Under the pieces are notes generated by a model. That model had not been told where the DNA came from. It did not search any database and saw nothing but the letters and a program-made list of their open reading frames with translations. Positions 24,736-33,026 of a stretch of 33,162 nt of DNA are shown here, one piece after another; position 1 is the stretch's first letter, and every line of letters starts with the position of its first letter. The position numbers were made by a program, and so were the translations under genes. This stretch comes from Bacteroidaceae bacterium (lineage in GTDB: Bacteria; Bacteroidota; Bacteroidia; Bacteroidales; Bacteroidaceae): the NCBI GenBank assembly GCA_016302965.1, contig JAEDMP010000020.1, positions 1 to 33,162 on the forward strand, read 5' to 3'.

Positions 24736-26817
24736 TTAATTTTTCTTCAATACAACAGCCGAACGTGCCGGCAGATACAGCTTCAGCCATTCCTTATGGT
24801 CCTTCACATACAAGGGGTCATAATTGGTGAGGTGGGTCATGGAGTCGTCTGCCAGTCCGTTGCCGCCAAACTCCTTGGCATCGGTGTTGAGCACCACGTC
24901 ATAAGAGCCGGTGGGCACCAGGAAGCCGTAGTCGGTGAAAGAGCGTGTAGGACTGAAGTTGAACACGAAAATCAGGTCACCGCGGCTGAATGCCAACACC
25001 TGGTCACCGTCGTTGTGCCAGATTTCCTGCACGGGTTTGTTCTGGAAACTGCGGATGCTGGTGATGACCTTGAGCATGGCCTTGTCGAAGTCGCCGAGAT
25101 AGTGGTAGTCGAGTTCCTGGTTGTCCACGAGGTTCCACTGGCGGCGGGCATACTTGTAGCTCCATCCGTTTCCTTCGCGCGGGAAGTCAATCCATTCGGG
25201 ATGCCCGAACTCATTGCCCATGAAGTTGAGGTAACCACCGTTGATGGCGGCAGCGGTCACGAGGCGTATCATCTTGTGCAGGGCTATGCCTCGGTGTACG
25301 GTGCCGTTCTCGTCGCCCTTGCGGAAGTGCCAGTACATGTCGGCGTCGATGAGCCGGAAGATGATGGTCTTGTCGCCCACCAAAGCCTGGTCGTGGCTCT
25401 CGCAGTAGCTGATGGTCTTCTCGTCGGGTCGGCGGTTTTTCACCTCCCAGAAGATGGAGCTGGGTTTCCAGTCCTCGTCCTTGAGTTCCTTGATGGTCTT
25501 GATCCAGTAGTCGGGGATGTTCATGGCCATGCGGTAATCAAATCCGTAGCCGCCGTCCTCGAATTTGGCAGCCAGTCCGGGCATGCCGCTCACCTCTTCG
25601 GCGATGGTGATGGCATCGGGGTTCACCTCGTGGATGAGTTTGTTGGCCAGTGTGAGATAGCAGATGGCGTTATCGTCCTGGTGGCCGTTGAAATAGTCGG
25701 GATAACCGCAGAAGGCCTCTCCCAGTCCGTGGCTGTAATAGAGCATGGAGGTGACACCGTCAAAACGGAAACCGTCGAAGCGGTATTCTTCCATCCAGTA
25801 GCGGCAGTTGGAGAGCAGGAAGTGGAGCACCTCGTCCTTGCCGTAGTCAAAGCAGAGGCTGTCCCATGCGGGATGCTCGTGGCGGTCACCGGGATAGAAA
25901 TACTGGTTGGGGTCGCCGGCCAGGTTGCCCAATCCTTCCATCTCGTTCTTCACGGCATGGGAGTGTACGATGTCCATGATGACGGCAATGCCGTTCTTGT
26001 GGGCCGTGTCGATGAGTTCCTTCAGTTCCTCGGGTGTGCCGAAGCGGCTGGAGGGGGCGAAGAATGAGCTCACGTGATAGCCGAAGGAGCCATAGTAGGG
26101 ATGCTCCTGGATGGCCATGATCTGGATGCAGTTGTAGCCGTCGGCAATGACGCGGGGCAGCACATTCTCCGTGAACTCACGGTAGGTGCCCACCTTCTCG
26201 GCGTCCTGCGACATACCCACGTGGCATTCGTAGATGAGCAGGGGCGACTTGGTGGGTTTGAATTTCTTCTTGCTGAAGGTATAGGGCACCTCGGGGTTCC
26301 ACACCTGGGCCGAGAAGATTTTCGTCACGTCATCCTGCACCACACGCTGACACCAGGCGGGAATCCTTTCGCCCTCGCCACCGTTCCACTTCACCTTCAT
26401 CTTGTAAAGGTCGCCGTGCTTGATGGCTTTCTCTCTGAGTTTCAGTTCCCAGTTGCCGGTACCCTCAATGCGCTTCAGTTTGAACTTCGGGTCTTCCTGC
26501 CAGTTGTTGAAATCACCGATGAGATAGATTTCCGTGGCGTTTGGAGCCCACTCTCTGAACACCCATCCCTTGGGCAGTTTGTGCAGGCCGTAATAAAGGT
26601 GTCCGCTGGCAAAGTCGCTCAGTGTCTTCTTGCCTTTTTTGGTGAGCATGCTGATTTTCCATGCGGCATGTTCATGACGTCCGCGGATAGCCTCTTCGAA
26701 GGGTTCCAGCCAGGAGTCATTCTTCACGAGCCCGATATGTTTGGGTGTTTCGGGTTTGGCCGTTCTTTTCCGTCCAACCGGCTTTTTGGTGGCGGTTGCG
26801 TTTTTCTTTTCAACCAT
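24736..26817 (-). CDS. glgB: 1,4-alpha-glucan branching enzyme (eukaryote-like type)
   Basis: 693 residues. A Lys/Ala/Thr-rich N-terminus (MVEKKNATATKKPVGRKRT) precedes the helical N-terminal part and a CBM48 domain (FREWAPNATEIYLIGDFNNW). The GH13 barrel shows DIVHSHAVKN (region I), FRFDGVTSML with nucleophile Asp353 (region II), TIAEEVSGMP with acid/base Glu407 (region III) and YCESHDQALVG (region IV). The wording FDGVTSMLYYSHG and the length are closer to eukaryotic branching enzymes and the GH13_8 subfamily than to E. coli GlgB. It makes alpha-1,6 branches in glycogen. No glgA or glgC is adjacent. It leads a likely cotranscribed set with the membrane gene and the helicase. Confidence 0.94.
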   Translation of the reverse strand: MVEKKNATATKKPVGRKRTAKPETPKHIGLVKNDSWLEPFEEAIRGRHEHAAWKISMLTKKGKKTLSDFASGHLYYGLHKLPKGWVFREWAPNATEIYLIGDFNNWQEDPKFKLKRIEGTGNWELKLREKAIKHGDLYKMKVKWNGGEGERIPAWCQRVVQDDVTKIFSAQVWNPEVPYTFSKKKFKPTKSPLLIYECHVGMSQDAEKVGTYREFTENVLPRVIADGYNCIQIMAIQEHPYYGSFGYHVSSFFAPSSRFGTPEELKELIDTAHKNGIAVIMDIVHSHAVKNEMEGLGNLAGDPNQYFYPGDRHEHPAWDSLCFDYGKDEVLHFLLSNCRYWMEEYRFDGFRFDGVTSMLYYSHGLGEAFCGYPDYFNGHQDDNAICYLTLANKLIHEVNPDAITIAEEVSGMPGLAAKFEDGGYGFDYRMAMNIPDYWIKTIKELKDEDWKPSSIFWEVKNRRPDEKTISYCESHDQALVGDKTIIFRLIDADMYWHFRKGDENGTVHRGIALHKMIRLVTAAAINGGYLNFMGNEFGHPEWIDFPREGNGWSYKYARRQWNLVDNQELDYHYLGDFDKAMLKVITSIRSFQNKPVQEIWHNDGDQVLAFSRGDLIFVFNFSPTRSFTDYGFLVPTGSYDVVLNTDAKEFGGNGLADDSMTHLTNYDPLYVKDHKEWLKLYLPARSAVVLKKN

Positions 26818-26879
26818 ATTAATGAATCGTTATGATGTTGATAATCTTTTAGTCCAATAAAAGCGACGCGCCCCTCGCC

Positions 26880-27326
26880 TTATTTTGCAGCCACTTTGAA
26901 GATGGCCTTGCGGATGGGTTCGGTGGCGATACAGGGTGCGTGTCCGTCCTGTGGGAAGAAGATGGCAAACATGCCGGGCTGGCAGGTCACGTAGCTGTCG
27001 GCAGCCAGCTGGGGATACTTCGTGATATCCTTTTCGGCGTTGTATTCTGCCTTGGGCAGATTGCAGAGAGGCGTGTAGCCGTAGGTCTCGGCGCAGGAGA
27101 GGGGAATCTGGATGTCAATCATTTTCTCGTGGGTTTCCATGACGGCCTCGTCGGGAGTCTTTCCTTTGGCGGTGGTGATGTTCACGAAGAGGCGGTCGCC
27201 GTTGATGGCCACCTTTCCCTCCTCCATCTCCTGGAGATTGTGTGACTTCAGAAACTCCGTCACCTCTGCAAACAACGGGTTCATCGACTCGTATTGTTTC
27301 AGGTTGTCAAGTGTGTCTATTACCAT
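26880..27326 (-). CDS. YhcH/YjgK/YiaL (TabA-like, DUF386) family protein
   Basis: 148 residues, the usual length of this cupin-like family. Landmarks are VEGKVAINGDRLFVNITTAKGKTPDEAVMETHEKMIDIQIPL-like sequence: an early double-stranded core, the conserved E-x-H-x-x-x-I-D-I-Q metal-site block, and the FFPQDGHAPCI motif near the C-terminus. Members act on sugar phosphates or sialic acid anomers and in E. coli include TabA, a biofilm regulator. It lies 91 nt downstream of the MORN gene and 62 nt upstream of glgB. Neither neighbour fixes the substrate. Confidence 0.88.
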   Translation of the reverse strand: MVIDTLDNLKQYESMNPLFAEVTEFLKSHNLQEMEEGKVAINGDRLFVNITTAKGKTPDEAVMETHEKMIDIQIPLSCAETYGYTPLCNLPKAEYNAEKDITKYPQLAADSYVTCQPGMFAIFFPQDGHAPCIATEPIRKAIFKVAAK

Positions 27327-27417
27327 AATCTGTAGATTTTTATTTTGTTAATGAAGGTTGTTTTGTTTGATTTGCTGTCTGTTTTGTTCCCCTTGGAGAA
27401 ACCGTTGGGGGCATGGT

Positions 27418-28536
27418 TCATTGCTTGTCTTCGCGGCGTTGTCCGCGGATGTAGTTACCTTGGGCGATGATGTTGCCGTTTCGGTCTTTTTCCACAAAGC
27501 GTCCGTCGCGCCGGTCGTCCACATAGTTGCCTTCAAATCGCTTGCCGTCCTTGTCCTCCTCGATGGCTCTTCCGTTTCGTTTTCCGTTCTTGAAGGTGCC
27601 CTTGAATTTCCATCCGTCGGTATATCTGGCCACACCCTCGCCGTCAATCTTCCCGTTCAGGAAATGTCCTTCAAAGACGTCACCGTTCTTCATCGTCAGT
27701 TTTCCGATGCCGTTGGGTTTGTCGTCTTTCCATTCTCCGGCATAGGTGTTGCCGTTTTTCCAGACGATGGTACCGTTGCCGTTCTTGTATCCTTCGAGGA
27801 ATTGGCCCGCATATTTGTCGCCGTTGGCATATTTGATGATTCCGTTTCCGGTACGTTCCCCTTTCACGTAGTCACCCTCGTAGACATCTCCGTTCTTGAA
27901 TTTGTAGATGCCCTTTCCGTGCTGTATGTCGTTTTTCCATTGTCCGGTATAGACATCGCCGTCGGCGTAATAGAAGGTGCCGGTGCCCGACCGTTGGTTG
28001 CCCTGCCATTGTCCTTCATAGCGCGAGCCGTCTCCCCAGTCAAACACTCCCTTTCCGCTCTTGTTGTCATTGGTCCATTCGCCTTTGTAGTAGGCACCTC
28101 CGGCAAATTCATACGTGCCCTTTCCGTTTCTGCGGTCGAGCTTCCATTCGCCGTCATATTTGTCGCCGTTGTAGTAGTACATTACTCCGTGTCCCTGCTG
28201 GTAGTCGCGAAACCAGAGACCCACGTATTTGTTGTTATTGGCAAAATAGTAGGTGCCCTGTCCGTGCTGCTGGTCCTGATACCATTGGCCTTCATATTTT
28301 TCGCCGTCGTTGAAGGTGTAGATGCCATATCCCTGGCGTTTGCCCTTCACGTATTCGCCTTCATACCAGTTACCGTTCTTATAGGTGGTCTTGCCTTTTC
28401 CGTGCGGTTTTCCGGCCACCATCTCTCCTTTGTATTCACCTTTGTCGCGCGTCTGGCACGAGCCCAGAGTTATCTTCTGGGCCCATCCGTAAGCGGGCAT
28501 ACAGGCGATGATGAATGATAAAATATAGTGTTTCAA
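27418..28536 (-). CDS. Exported protein made of 14 MORN repeats
   Basis: 372 residues starting at a TTG (28536); MKHYILSFIIACMPAYGWAQ is a good signal peptide, and no upstream ATG gives a better one. After the leader the whole protein is about 14 tandem MORN repeats of 23 residues, each of the form Y-x-G-x-[WF/Y]-x-x-[G/D]-x-x-x-G-x-G-x-x-x-[FY]-x-[ND]-G, for example KYEGQWYQDQQHGQGTYYF. The last two repeats are degenerate, and a charged tail ends the protein. MORN repeats fold as an elongated beta-hairpin sheet and usually act in lipid or protein binding; here the protein should be periplasmic or secreted. It has no enzymatic domain, and its partner is unknown. A TAATTTTG box at 28568-28561 is a possible promoter. 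Confidence 0.85.
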   Translation of the reverse strand: MKHYILSFIIACMPAYGWAQKITLGSCQTRDKGEYKGEMVAGKPHGKGKTTYKNGNWYEGEYVKGKRQGYGIYTFNDGEKYEGQWYQDQQHGQGTYYFANNNKYVGLWFRDYQQGHGVMYYYNGDKYDGEWKLDRRNGKGTYEFAGGAYYKGEWTNDNKSGKGVFDWGDGSRYEGQWQGNQRSGTGTFYYADGDVYTGQWKNDIQHGKGIYKFKNGDVYEGDYVKGERTGNGIIKYANGDKYAGQFLEGYKNGNGTIVWKNGNTYAGEWKDDKPNGIGKLTMKNGDVFEGHFLNGKIDGEGVARYTDGWKFKGTFKNGKRNGRAIEEDKDGKRFEGNYVDDRRDGRFVEKDRNGNIIAQGNYIRGQRREDKQ

Positions 28537-28617
28537 TTTTGTTGCTTTTTAATTTCAAGCCAAAATTAGTAAAAAAAATACAGCCGACGATAGAACGTAG
28601 TGAAAAGATTAGATTTT

Positions 28618-29583
28618 TTAACGTTCTTCCCCTTGTTTTTCGGCCATTTTTCCCTGCCAGTAGCCTTGTACGTTCATATAGGCAGTCAGGCGGCGTGCCA
28701 GCTCGTGGGGCTTGATGCCCCAGCGTGGAGCCACCAGCAGCTCGCCTGGCGACTGTGATGCCAGGCGCTCAATGGCTATCTGCGGAGGGAGTCGCATGAG
28801 ATAGTGGGCCAGCAGATACAGATAGCCTTCGAGGGTGAGCGGTTCCACCCCACCCTGCCTGTAGACCTGTTCCATGCGGGTGCCGCTGACAATCTGCAGC
28901 TGGTGGAATTTCAGCAGGTCGACGGGCAGCTGCCCGATAAGGTCTGCCTGCCGCATCAGCTCGTCAAACGGTTCGCCGGGCAGTCCGAGGATGAGGTGGG
29001 CGGCCGTGGTGATGCCCCGTTCGTGGGTGGCCTCGATGGCCTTCCGTGAGCAGTCGAAGTCGTGGCCTCGGTTGATTCGTTTCAGCGTGTCGTCGTTGGC
29101 CGATTCGACGCCGTATTCAACCACCACCATGGTCTGCCTGGCGAGCTGTTCCAGATAGTCGAGCAATGCGGATGAGATGCAGTCGGGCCGCGTACCGATG
29201 GCGATACCCACGATGTCATCGCATGCGAGTGCCTCCCCATAGAGCCGTTTGAGATGGTCGAGCGGCGCATAGGTGTTGGTGAACGACTGGAAGTAGGCCA
29301 TGTATCTCATGTCGGGATATTTCCGGCCAAAGAATCGTTTGCCGTCTTCTATCTGCTGTCTCACGCTGCGTTCCGGCTGGCAATAGCGGGGTATGAATGT
29401 CCGGTTGTCACAAAAACTGCAACCGCCACGACCGATGCGGCCGTCGCGGTTGGGGCAGCTGAAGCCCCCGTCGATGGGGAGTTTCTGCACCTTGAATGGG
29501 AACCTCTGCCGCATCCACTCCCCGTAGTCGTAATACGGTGAGCGGAGGGTGGCGTCAGTCTTCAAGTCGTCTGATCTGCACAT
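28618..29583 (-). CDS. Radical SAM protein, TIGR01212/YhcC type
   Basis: 321 residues, normal for the family. The iron-sulfur motif reads C-P-N-R-D-G then G-G-C-S-F-C (Cys43, Cys55, Cys58), the spaced arrangement typical of YhcC/TIGR01212 rather than the plain CxxxCxxC. Further blocks are YFQSFTNTYAPL, IAIGTRPDCIS, VEYGVESANDDTLKRINRGHD and HLILGLPGE, as in Elp3-like radical SAM enzymes. The biochemical role of this family is not settled. Its start overlaps the 3' end of the PspC-domain gene by 29 nt, so the two are translationally linked, with PadR at the head of the operon. Confidence 0.9.
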   Translation of the reverse strand: MCRSDDLKTDATLRSPYYDYGEWMRQRFPFKVQKLPIDGGFSCPNRDGRIGRGGCSFCDNRTFIPRYCQPERSVRQQIEDGKRFFGRKYPDMRYMAYFQSFTNTYAPLDHLKRLYGEALACDDIVGIAIGTRPDCISSALLDYLEQLARQTMVVVEYGVESANDDTLKRINRGHDFDCSRKAIEATHERGITTAAHLILGLPGEPFDELMRQADLIGQLPVDLLKFHQLQIVSGTRMEQVYRQGGVEPLTLEGYLYLLAHYLMRLPPQIAIERLASQSPGELLVAPRWGIKPHELARRLTAYMNVQGYWQGKMAEKQGEER

Positions 29584-31279
29584 ATCTGATATGGCATTGG
29601 TTCAGGTGGGCATGCTGGATGAGCAGTTGCTGTTTCAGTTCGCCGCCCTCATGATGGAAGGGCTTGGAACAGAGATAGGTCCAGTGCTCGTCCTCGTCTT
29701 TGGCAAAGTCGTCCCATTCGGTGCTGTCTGGATTGAAGAAAACAGGCAGATTCTTGGCCGTCTGCCAGCTGAGTGTGTCGAGTCCGATGCCTTTGCCGTT
29801 CAGTTCCATCGAGGCTACCTCGGCTCCTTCCGTGTTTTCCACCCTCAGCCGGGCTCCCTGTCCGTGCGTCTCCACGATAGCCTCCATCACGTAGTTGCCC
29901 TGTTCATAAGCGTCTTTGTTTTCGAGTTTCAGCGTCACCGCCCGTCCCCGCTTGTCGGCTTTGATACGCAGGGCATAGGGGGGCATGCCTCCGAATCCCG
30001 AGCGCCGTTCGGTCATCTTCTTATTCACGTTGTCGATGGTATCGATGGTCCATCCCATATAGGCGAGCCGGTCCCACTCCCCGGGCGACTGCAGGGTGAT
30101 GCCATACCGGGTGCAATCATCTTTGAACAGGTTCTGTTTCTTCTCATGTATTTTCTGTGTTATCAGGATGACGGAGATGATGCAGAAGGCCAGCGATGCA
30201 ATCCACACCACGAGCAGCGAGAGGATGGAAGCCACATTCAGGGGTTTGCTGTTGGTACGGAGCACGCGGATGATGGCATAGATGGGGATGGCCACGGCGA
30301 TGATGGCCGAGAGCGTTCCGAGCCACATCATCGTACTGCTGCTGGTGAAGATGGTGTTGATGAAGTCCACTTCGGGTATCATCGTTCCCGCAAAGGCCAA
30401 GGAGCCGAAACCCAGCCCTATGAGCACCACCACAAAGATAATCAGTCCGGCCAGCAGAGACACCAACGGCAAGAGCAGGAAGCCCAATGCCAGCATGAAT
30501 AGGAGACGGATGCAGCCTTTGCCGCCGCTGCCGTTGTCTCCCTGCTGTGCAGCGGCGTGGTTAGGGTTCTGGCTGCCCTCCTCGATGTCGTTCACGATCT
30601 GCTCTTTCAGATTGTCGGGAGTCACCTCCTGCCCCCTCATCCGCAGGCGGTCTTCGGGGGTTCTGGCCACGGGCACCAGCATCCACAGCAGCACATAGAG
30701 CAGGAGGAAAAAGGAACCGAAGAAGTCGGGCAGCAGCCAGCCTGTGAAGGTGGAGCCGAAGATGGTCACGAGCACCATGCCGAGCCGCCAGAAGGTCACG
30801 TCGCCGAACCCCACATATTCAGCCAGTCCGGAGCAGACACCCCCCAGGATGGCGTTCTGGGTGTTGCGGTAGAGGCGGCGGTTGCGCAGATGGTTTTTCA
30901 GCCGTTCGGTCCAGCTGCCGCTCACCTGTTCTTCGGGTTGTTGTTCCTCGTCATCGCGATTGGCCGTTGTTTGGCTGTCCGTTTCCGCTTGGCCATTGTC
31001 CAGTCCGTTGCTGTTCTGTCCGTCGATTTCCCGTGGGTTGCCAATCTTGTTGATGATTTCTTTCACCGTCTCCACGTTCACGGCCTCCATCCCCTCCTGC
31101 TTGTATTGCCAGAGCAGTTCGGCCACGCGGTGTTCGATGTCGTCGGCTATTTCTTCGCCTCCTTCCTGACCCTTGAAATAGTTGGTCATGCTCTTCAGAT
31201 AGTTGTCGAGCAACAGGTAGGCATCCTCATCTATCGAGTAGATGGTGCCGCAGATATTGATGGAAATGTTCTTCTTCAT
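29555..31279 (-). CDS. PspC-domain membrane protein
   Basis: 574 residues. The N-terminal ~110 residues are soluble (IADDIEHRVAELLW, VKEIINKIGNP), followed by a Gln/Asp/Glu-rich linker. The PspC domain (RRLYRNTQNAILGGVCSGLAEYVGFGDVTFWRLGMVL, about residues 134-200) includes a membrane helix. Three to four more hydrophobic segments lie at about 260-300, 315-335 and 350-375. A C-terminal extracytoplasmic part of about 190 residues (from QKIHEKKQNLF) is beta-rich with no known motif. PspC-type proteins sense or protect the cytoplasmic membrane under stress. Here the gene sits 8 nt downstream of a PadR-like regulator, the standard Bacteroidetes pair, and overlaps the radical SAM gene. Confidence 0.88.
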   Translation of the reverse strand: MKKNISINICGTIYSIDEDAYLLLDNYLKSMTNYFKGQEGGEEIADDIEHRVAELLWQYKQEGMEAVNVETVKEIINKIGNPREIDGQNSNGLDNGQAETDSQTTANRDDEEQQPEEQVSGSWTERLKNHLRNRRLYRNTQNAILGGVCSGLAEYVGFGDVTFWRLGMVLVTIFGSTFTGWLLPDFFGSFFLLLYVLLWMLVPVARTPEDRLRMRGQEVTPDNLKEQIVNDIEEGSQNPNHAAAQQGDNGSGGKGCIRLLFMLALGFLLLPLVSLLAGLIIFVVVLIGLGFGSLAFAGTMIPEVDFINTIFTSSSTMMWLGTLSAIIAVAIPIYAIIRVLRTNSKPLNVASILSLLVVWIASLAFCIISVILITQKIHEKKQNLFKDDCTRYGITLQSPGEWDRLAYMGWTIDTIDNVNKKMTERRSGFGGMPPYALRIKADKRGRAVTLKLENKDAYEQGNYVMEAIVETHGQGARLRVENTEGAEVASMELNGKGIGLDTLSWQTAKNLPVFFNPDSTEWDDFAKDEDEHWTYLCSKPFHHEGGELKQQLLIQHAHLNQCHIRYVQIRRLED

Positions 31280-31287
31280 TGTTTCTT

Positions 31288-31644
31288 TCAGTTAGGATTG
31301 TTGATATACTTTTCGTTGTTTTTTTGCAGGATAGTGACCGTGGTGGCCATCTCGTTCCAGCTGATGTCGAGTTGCTGTAGGGCCTCCTCTCCCTCTCCGG
31401 TCAGCGAGTAATATTTCCGCGGTGGTCCCTGGGTGCTCTCCTGCCATTCATACTTCAGCAGTCCGTCTTTCTTCAGCCGGTTGAGCAGCGGATAGAGCGT
31501 TCCTTCCACCACAATCATCTGCGCCTCTTTCAGCCGCCCGATGATGTCGTTGGCATAGAGGGGCCGGTGTCTGAGCAAGAGGAGCACGCAGTAGTCGAGC
31601 ATGCCCTTTCTCATCTGCGATTTGGTGTTGTCTACATTTGCCAT
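31288..31644 (-). CDS. PadR-family transcriptional regulator
   Basis: 118 residues from the ATG at 31644 (MANVDNTKSQMRKGMLDYCVL). The longer frame to 31734 would place the promoter box inside the gene and adds an unlikely leader. The winged helix is clear: MLDYCVLLLLRHRPLYANDIIGRL, IVVEGTLYPLLNRLKKDGLLKYEW, then the wing GPPRKYYSLTGEGEEAL. PadR proteins repress their own operons and respond to stress or small ligands. The gene heads the PspC and radical SAM genes with an 8-nt gap, which suggests autoregulation. Confidence 0.9.
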   Translation of the reverse strand: MANVDNTKSQMRKGMLDYCVLLLLRHRPLYANDIIGRLKEAQMIVVEGTLYPLLNRLKKDGLLKYEWQESTQGPPRKYYSLTGEGEEALQQLDISWNEMATTVTILQKNNEKYINNPN

Positions 31645-31670
31645 TTCATCTTGTTTTTGGTTTGATGCTG

Positions 31671-31701
31671 CAAAGATAGGCATTGTTTGGTACATTGCAA
31701 T
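31671..31701 (-). promoter_or_regulatory. Promoter of the padR-pspC-radical SAM operon
   Basis: Minus-strand ATTG (31701-31698), 19 nt, TATCTTTG (31678-31671), about 27 nt before the chosen padR start. Its position fixes the start at 31644. Confidence 0.7.
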
Positions 31702-31879
31702 ACAAAGTACTAATAATTTAACATAGTTTATCAATTAATCCTGTCTGTGTAACTATTTTCCCGACAAGAGCAGCAGCAGAAAATGCAAGGAATGAATCGA
31801 AATGCCCCCTTTGGCGCAAATCTGCCATTTTTCTGCCGCGACTCTATCTGGAAATGGCCGTTGTTTTTCAGCGTGTTTC

Positions 31880-32836
31880 CTATTTGGCTTCTCCCTGCTG
31901 ATGCTGTCTGATGTAGCTGGCGATGTCGCTGACCACCTTGGGGTAGCGGCTTGAAAATTTGCGGGCAAAGAGATATTCTGAGTTGAGCAGTTCCTCGGCG
32001 TCACCGTCCTGCCAGTTGTAGGGTTCGCCCTTTTTCTTCTGCTCGTCGGAGGCGCGGTTGAAATCGATGAACCGCATGCAGCTGTGGATGCCGTCGTCGA
32101 GATCGAAGATGCGCTGCCGGATGTCGGGATTGGAGATGAGCATGGAGTGCTTGTACATCTCGTCGCCACAGGTGGTGTGTGCGAAGCGCCGGTTGATGAA
32201 GTCCTCGTTGTCGAGCAGATACTTCACGCTCTCGCCGGTGAGCGACACCCAGTTGTGGCCCGTCCTGAAGGTGAGTTCATGGCCTCGGTCGGTGTGGAGC
32301 AGGTCTTGCAGTTTCAGGGCGGCGTGGCGTATGATCTGTGCGGCCACCACCTTCCATCGGGGTTCGAAGGGGGTGCGGTAGTTCCATCGCATGAGGAAAT
32401 AATAGCGTCGGCGTTTGCGCTCGATGTCGCCCCGGATAAAATCGGTGAGGGGGAAGAATCCGATAAACTCCTTGCCGTTGTGGCGGTTGAAGAAATCGTG
32501 TATCTCGTCTTGCGTCTTGATGGGCAGGTCGACGCCCGACAGTTTGTGGTAATACTGGTAGGGGCCGTGCTCCCAGGCCGTACGGAAGAGGTGCATCTCG
32601 GAGTGCACCTGCCCCACGTCGCCCCATCTCACGTCGTAGCGTTTGGGGGTGAGGATGAGTCGGGAGTGGCGCGGCTGGTAGAGCTGCGGCAGGGTTTTCA
32701 CTTTCTTGTCGATGTGCAGGAAGATGTCGTTGCGTGGGTCGTCGATGAGTGAGAGCAGCGTGTTGAGCAGTTCCCATTCGTTGTGGGCCATGATGAGATA
32801 GGCGTGGCGTTCGTTGGGTATGGTCGGTGTGGTCAT
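31880..32836 (-). CDS. GT14-like (core-2/I-branching type) glycosyltransferase
   Basis: 318 residues from the ATG at 32836 (MTTPTIPNERHAYLIMAHNEW); a GTG at 32845 is an alternative three codons upstream. Features of the Branch family: AYLIMAHNEWELLNTLLSLIDDPRNDIFLHIDKK at the N-terminus, then RYDVRWGDVGQVHSEMHLFR, YYHKLSGVDLPIKTQDEIHDFF, HNWVSLTGESVKYLLDNEDF and CGDEMYKHSMLIS, where an Asp/Glu acts as base in the family. No signal peptide or membrane segment, so it acts in the cytoplasm, probably adding a beta-linked GlcNAc or similar sugar to a surface-polysaccharide precursor. It is monocistronic here; the gene to its left begins 235 nt away on the same strand. Confidence 0.86.
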   Translation of the reverse strand: MTTPTIPNERHAYLIMAHNEWELLNTLLSLIDDPRNDIFLHIDKKVKTLPQLYQPRHSRLILTPKRYDVRWGDVGQVHSEMHLFRTAWEHGPYQYYHKLSGVDLPIKTQDEIHDFFNRHNGKEFIGFFPLTDFIRGDIERKRRRYYFLMRWNYRTPFEPRWKVVAAQIIRHAALKLQDLLHTDRGHELTFRTGHNWVSLTGESVKYLLDNEDFINRRFAHTTCGDEMYKHSMLISNPDIRQRIFDLDDGIHSCMRFIDFNRASDEQKKKGEPYNWQDGDAEELLNSEYLFARKFSSRYPKVVSDIASYIRQHQQGEAK

Positions 32837-32854
32837 AGGTTTCACTTCAGTCGT

Positions 32855-32894
32855 TTTGATGTCAATGATTTGATGTCAATGATTTGGATGCAAA
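32855..32894 (-). repeat. Perfect 14-bp tandem repeat upstream of the GT14-like gene
   Basis: TTTGATGTCAATGA at 32855-32868 is repeated exactly at 32869-32882, and a third decayed unit (TTTGGATGCAAA) follows to 32894. It begins 18 nt upstream of the start codon, between it and a near-match -7 box (GATATTTG, 32898-32891 on the minus strand). Confidence 0.85.
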
Positions 32895-32988
32895 TATCAG
32901 CATTTTTTCTGAAGCATAATGATTCCGCCCGATTTTTTTAACAACAATTATCTATTTGCCGAAAAGGCCAGATTGTTTGCTAACTTGA

Positions 32989-33010
32989 TACAGAGACATA
33001 AATCTCTGTA
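32989..33010. other. Perfect 8-bp hairpin in AT-rich right edge
   Basis: TACAGAGA (32989-32996) pairs exactly with TCTCTGTA (33003-33010) around CATAAA. No T-tract follows on the plus strand, so it is not an ordinary terminator. Confidence 0.55.
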
Positions 33011-33026
33011 CACCATTTTGAGTTGA

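Noticed and set aside
31645..31734. Longer PadR start at 31734 with a hydrophobic leader
   Set aside because: The promoter box at 31671-31678 lies inside this extension, and cytoplasmic regulators do not carry signal peptides.
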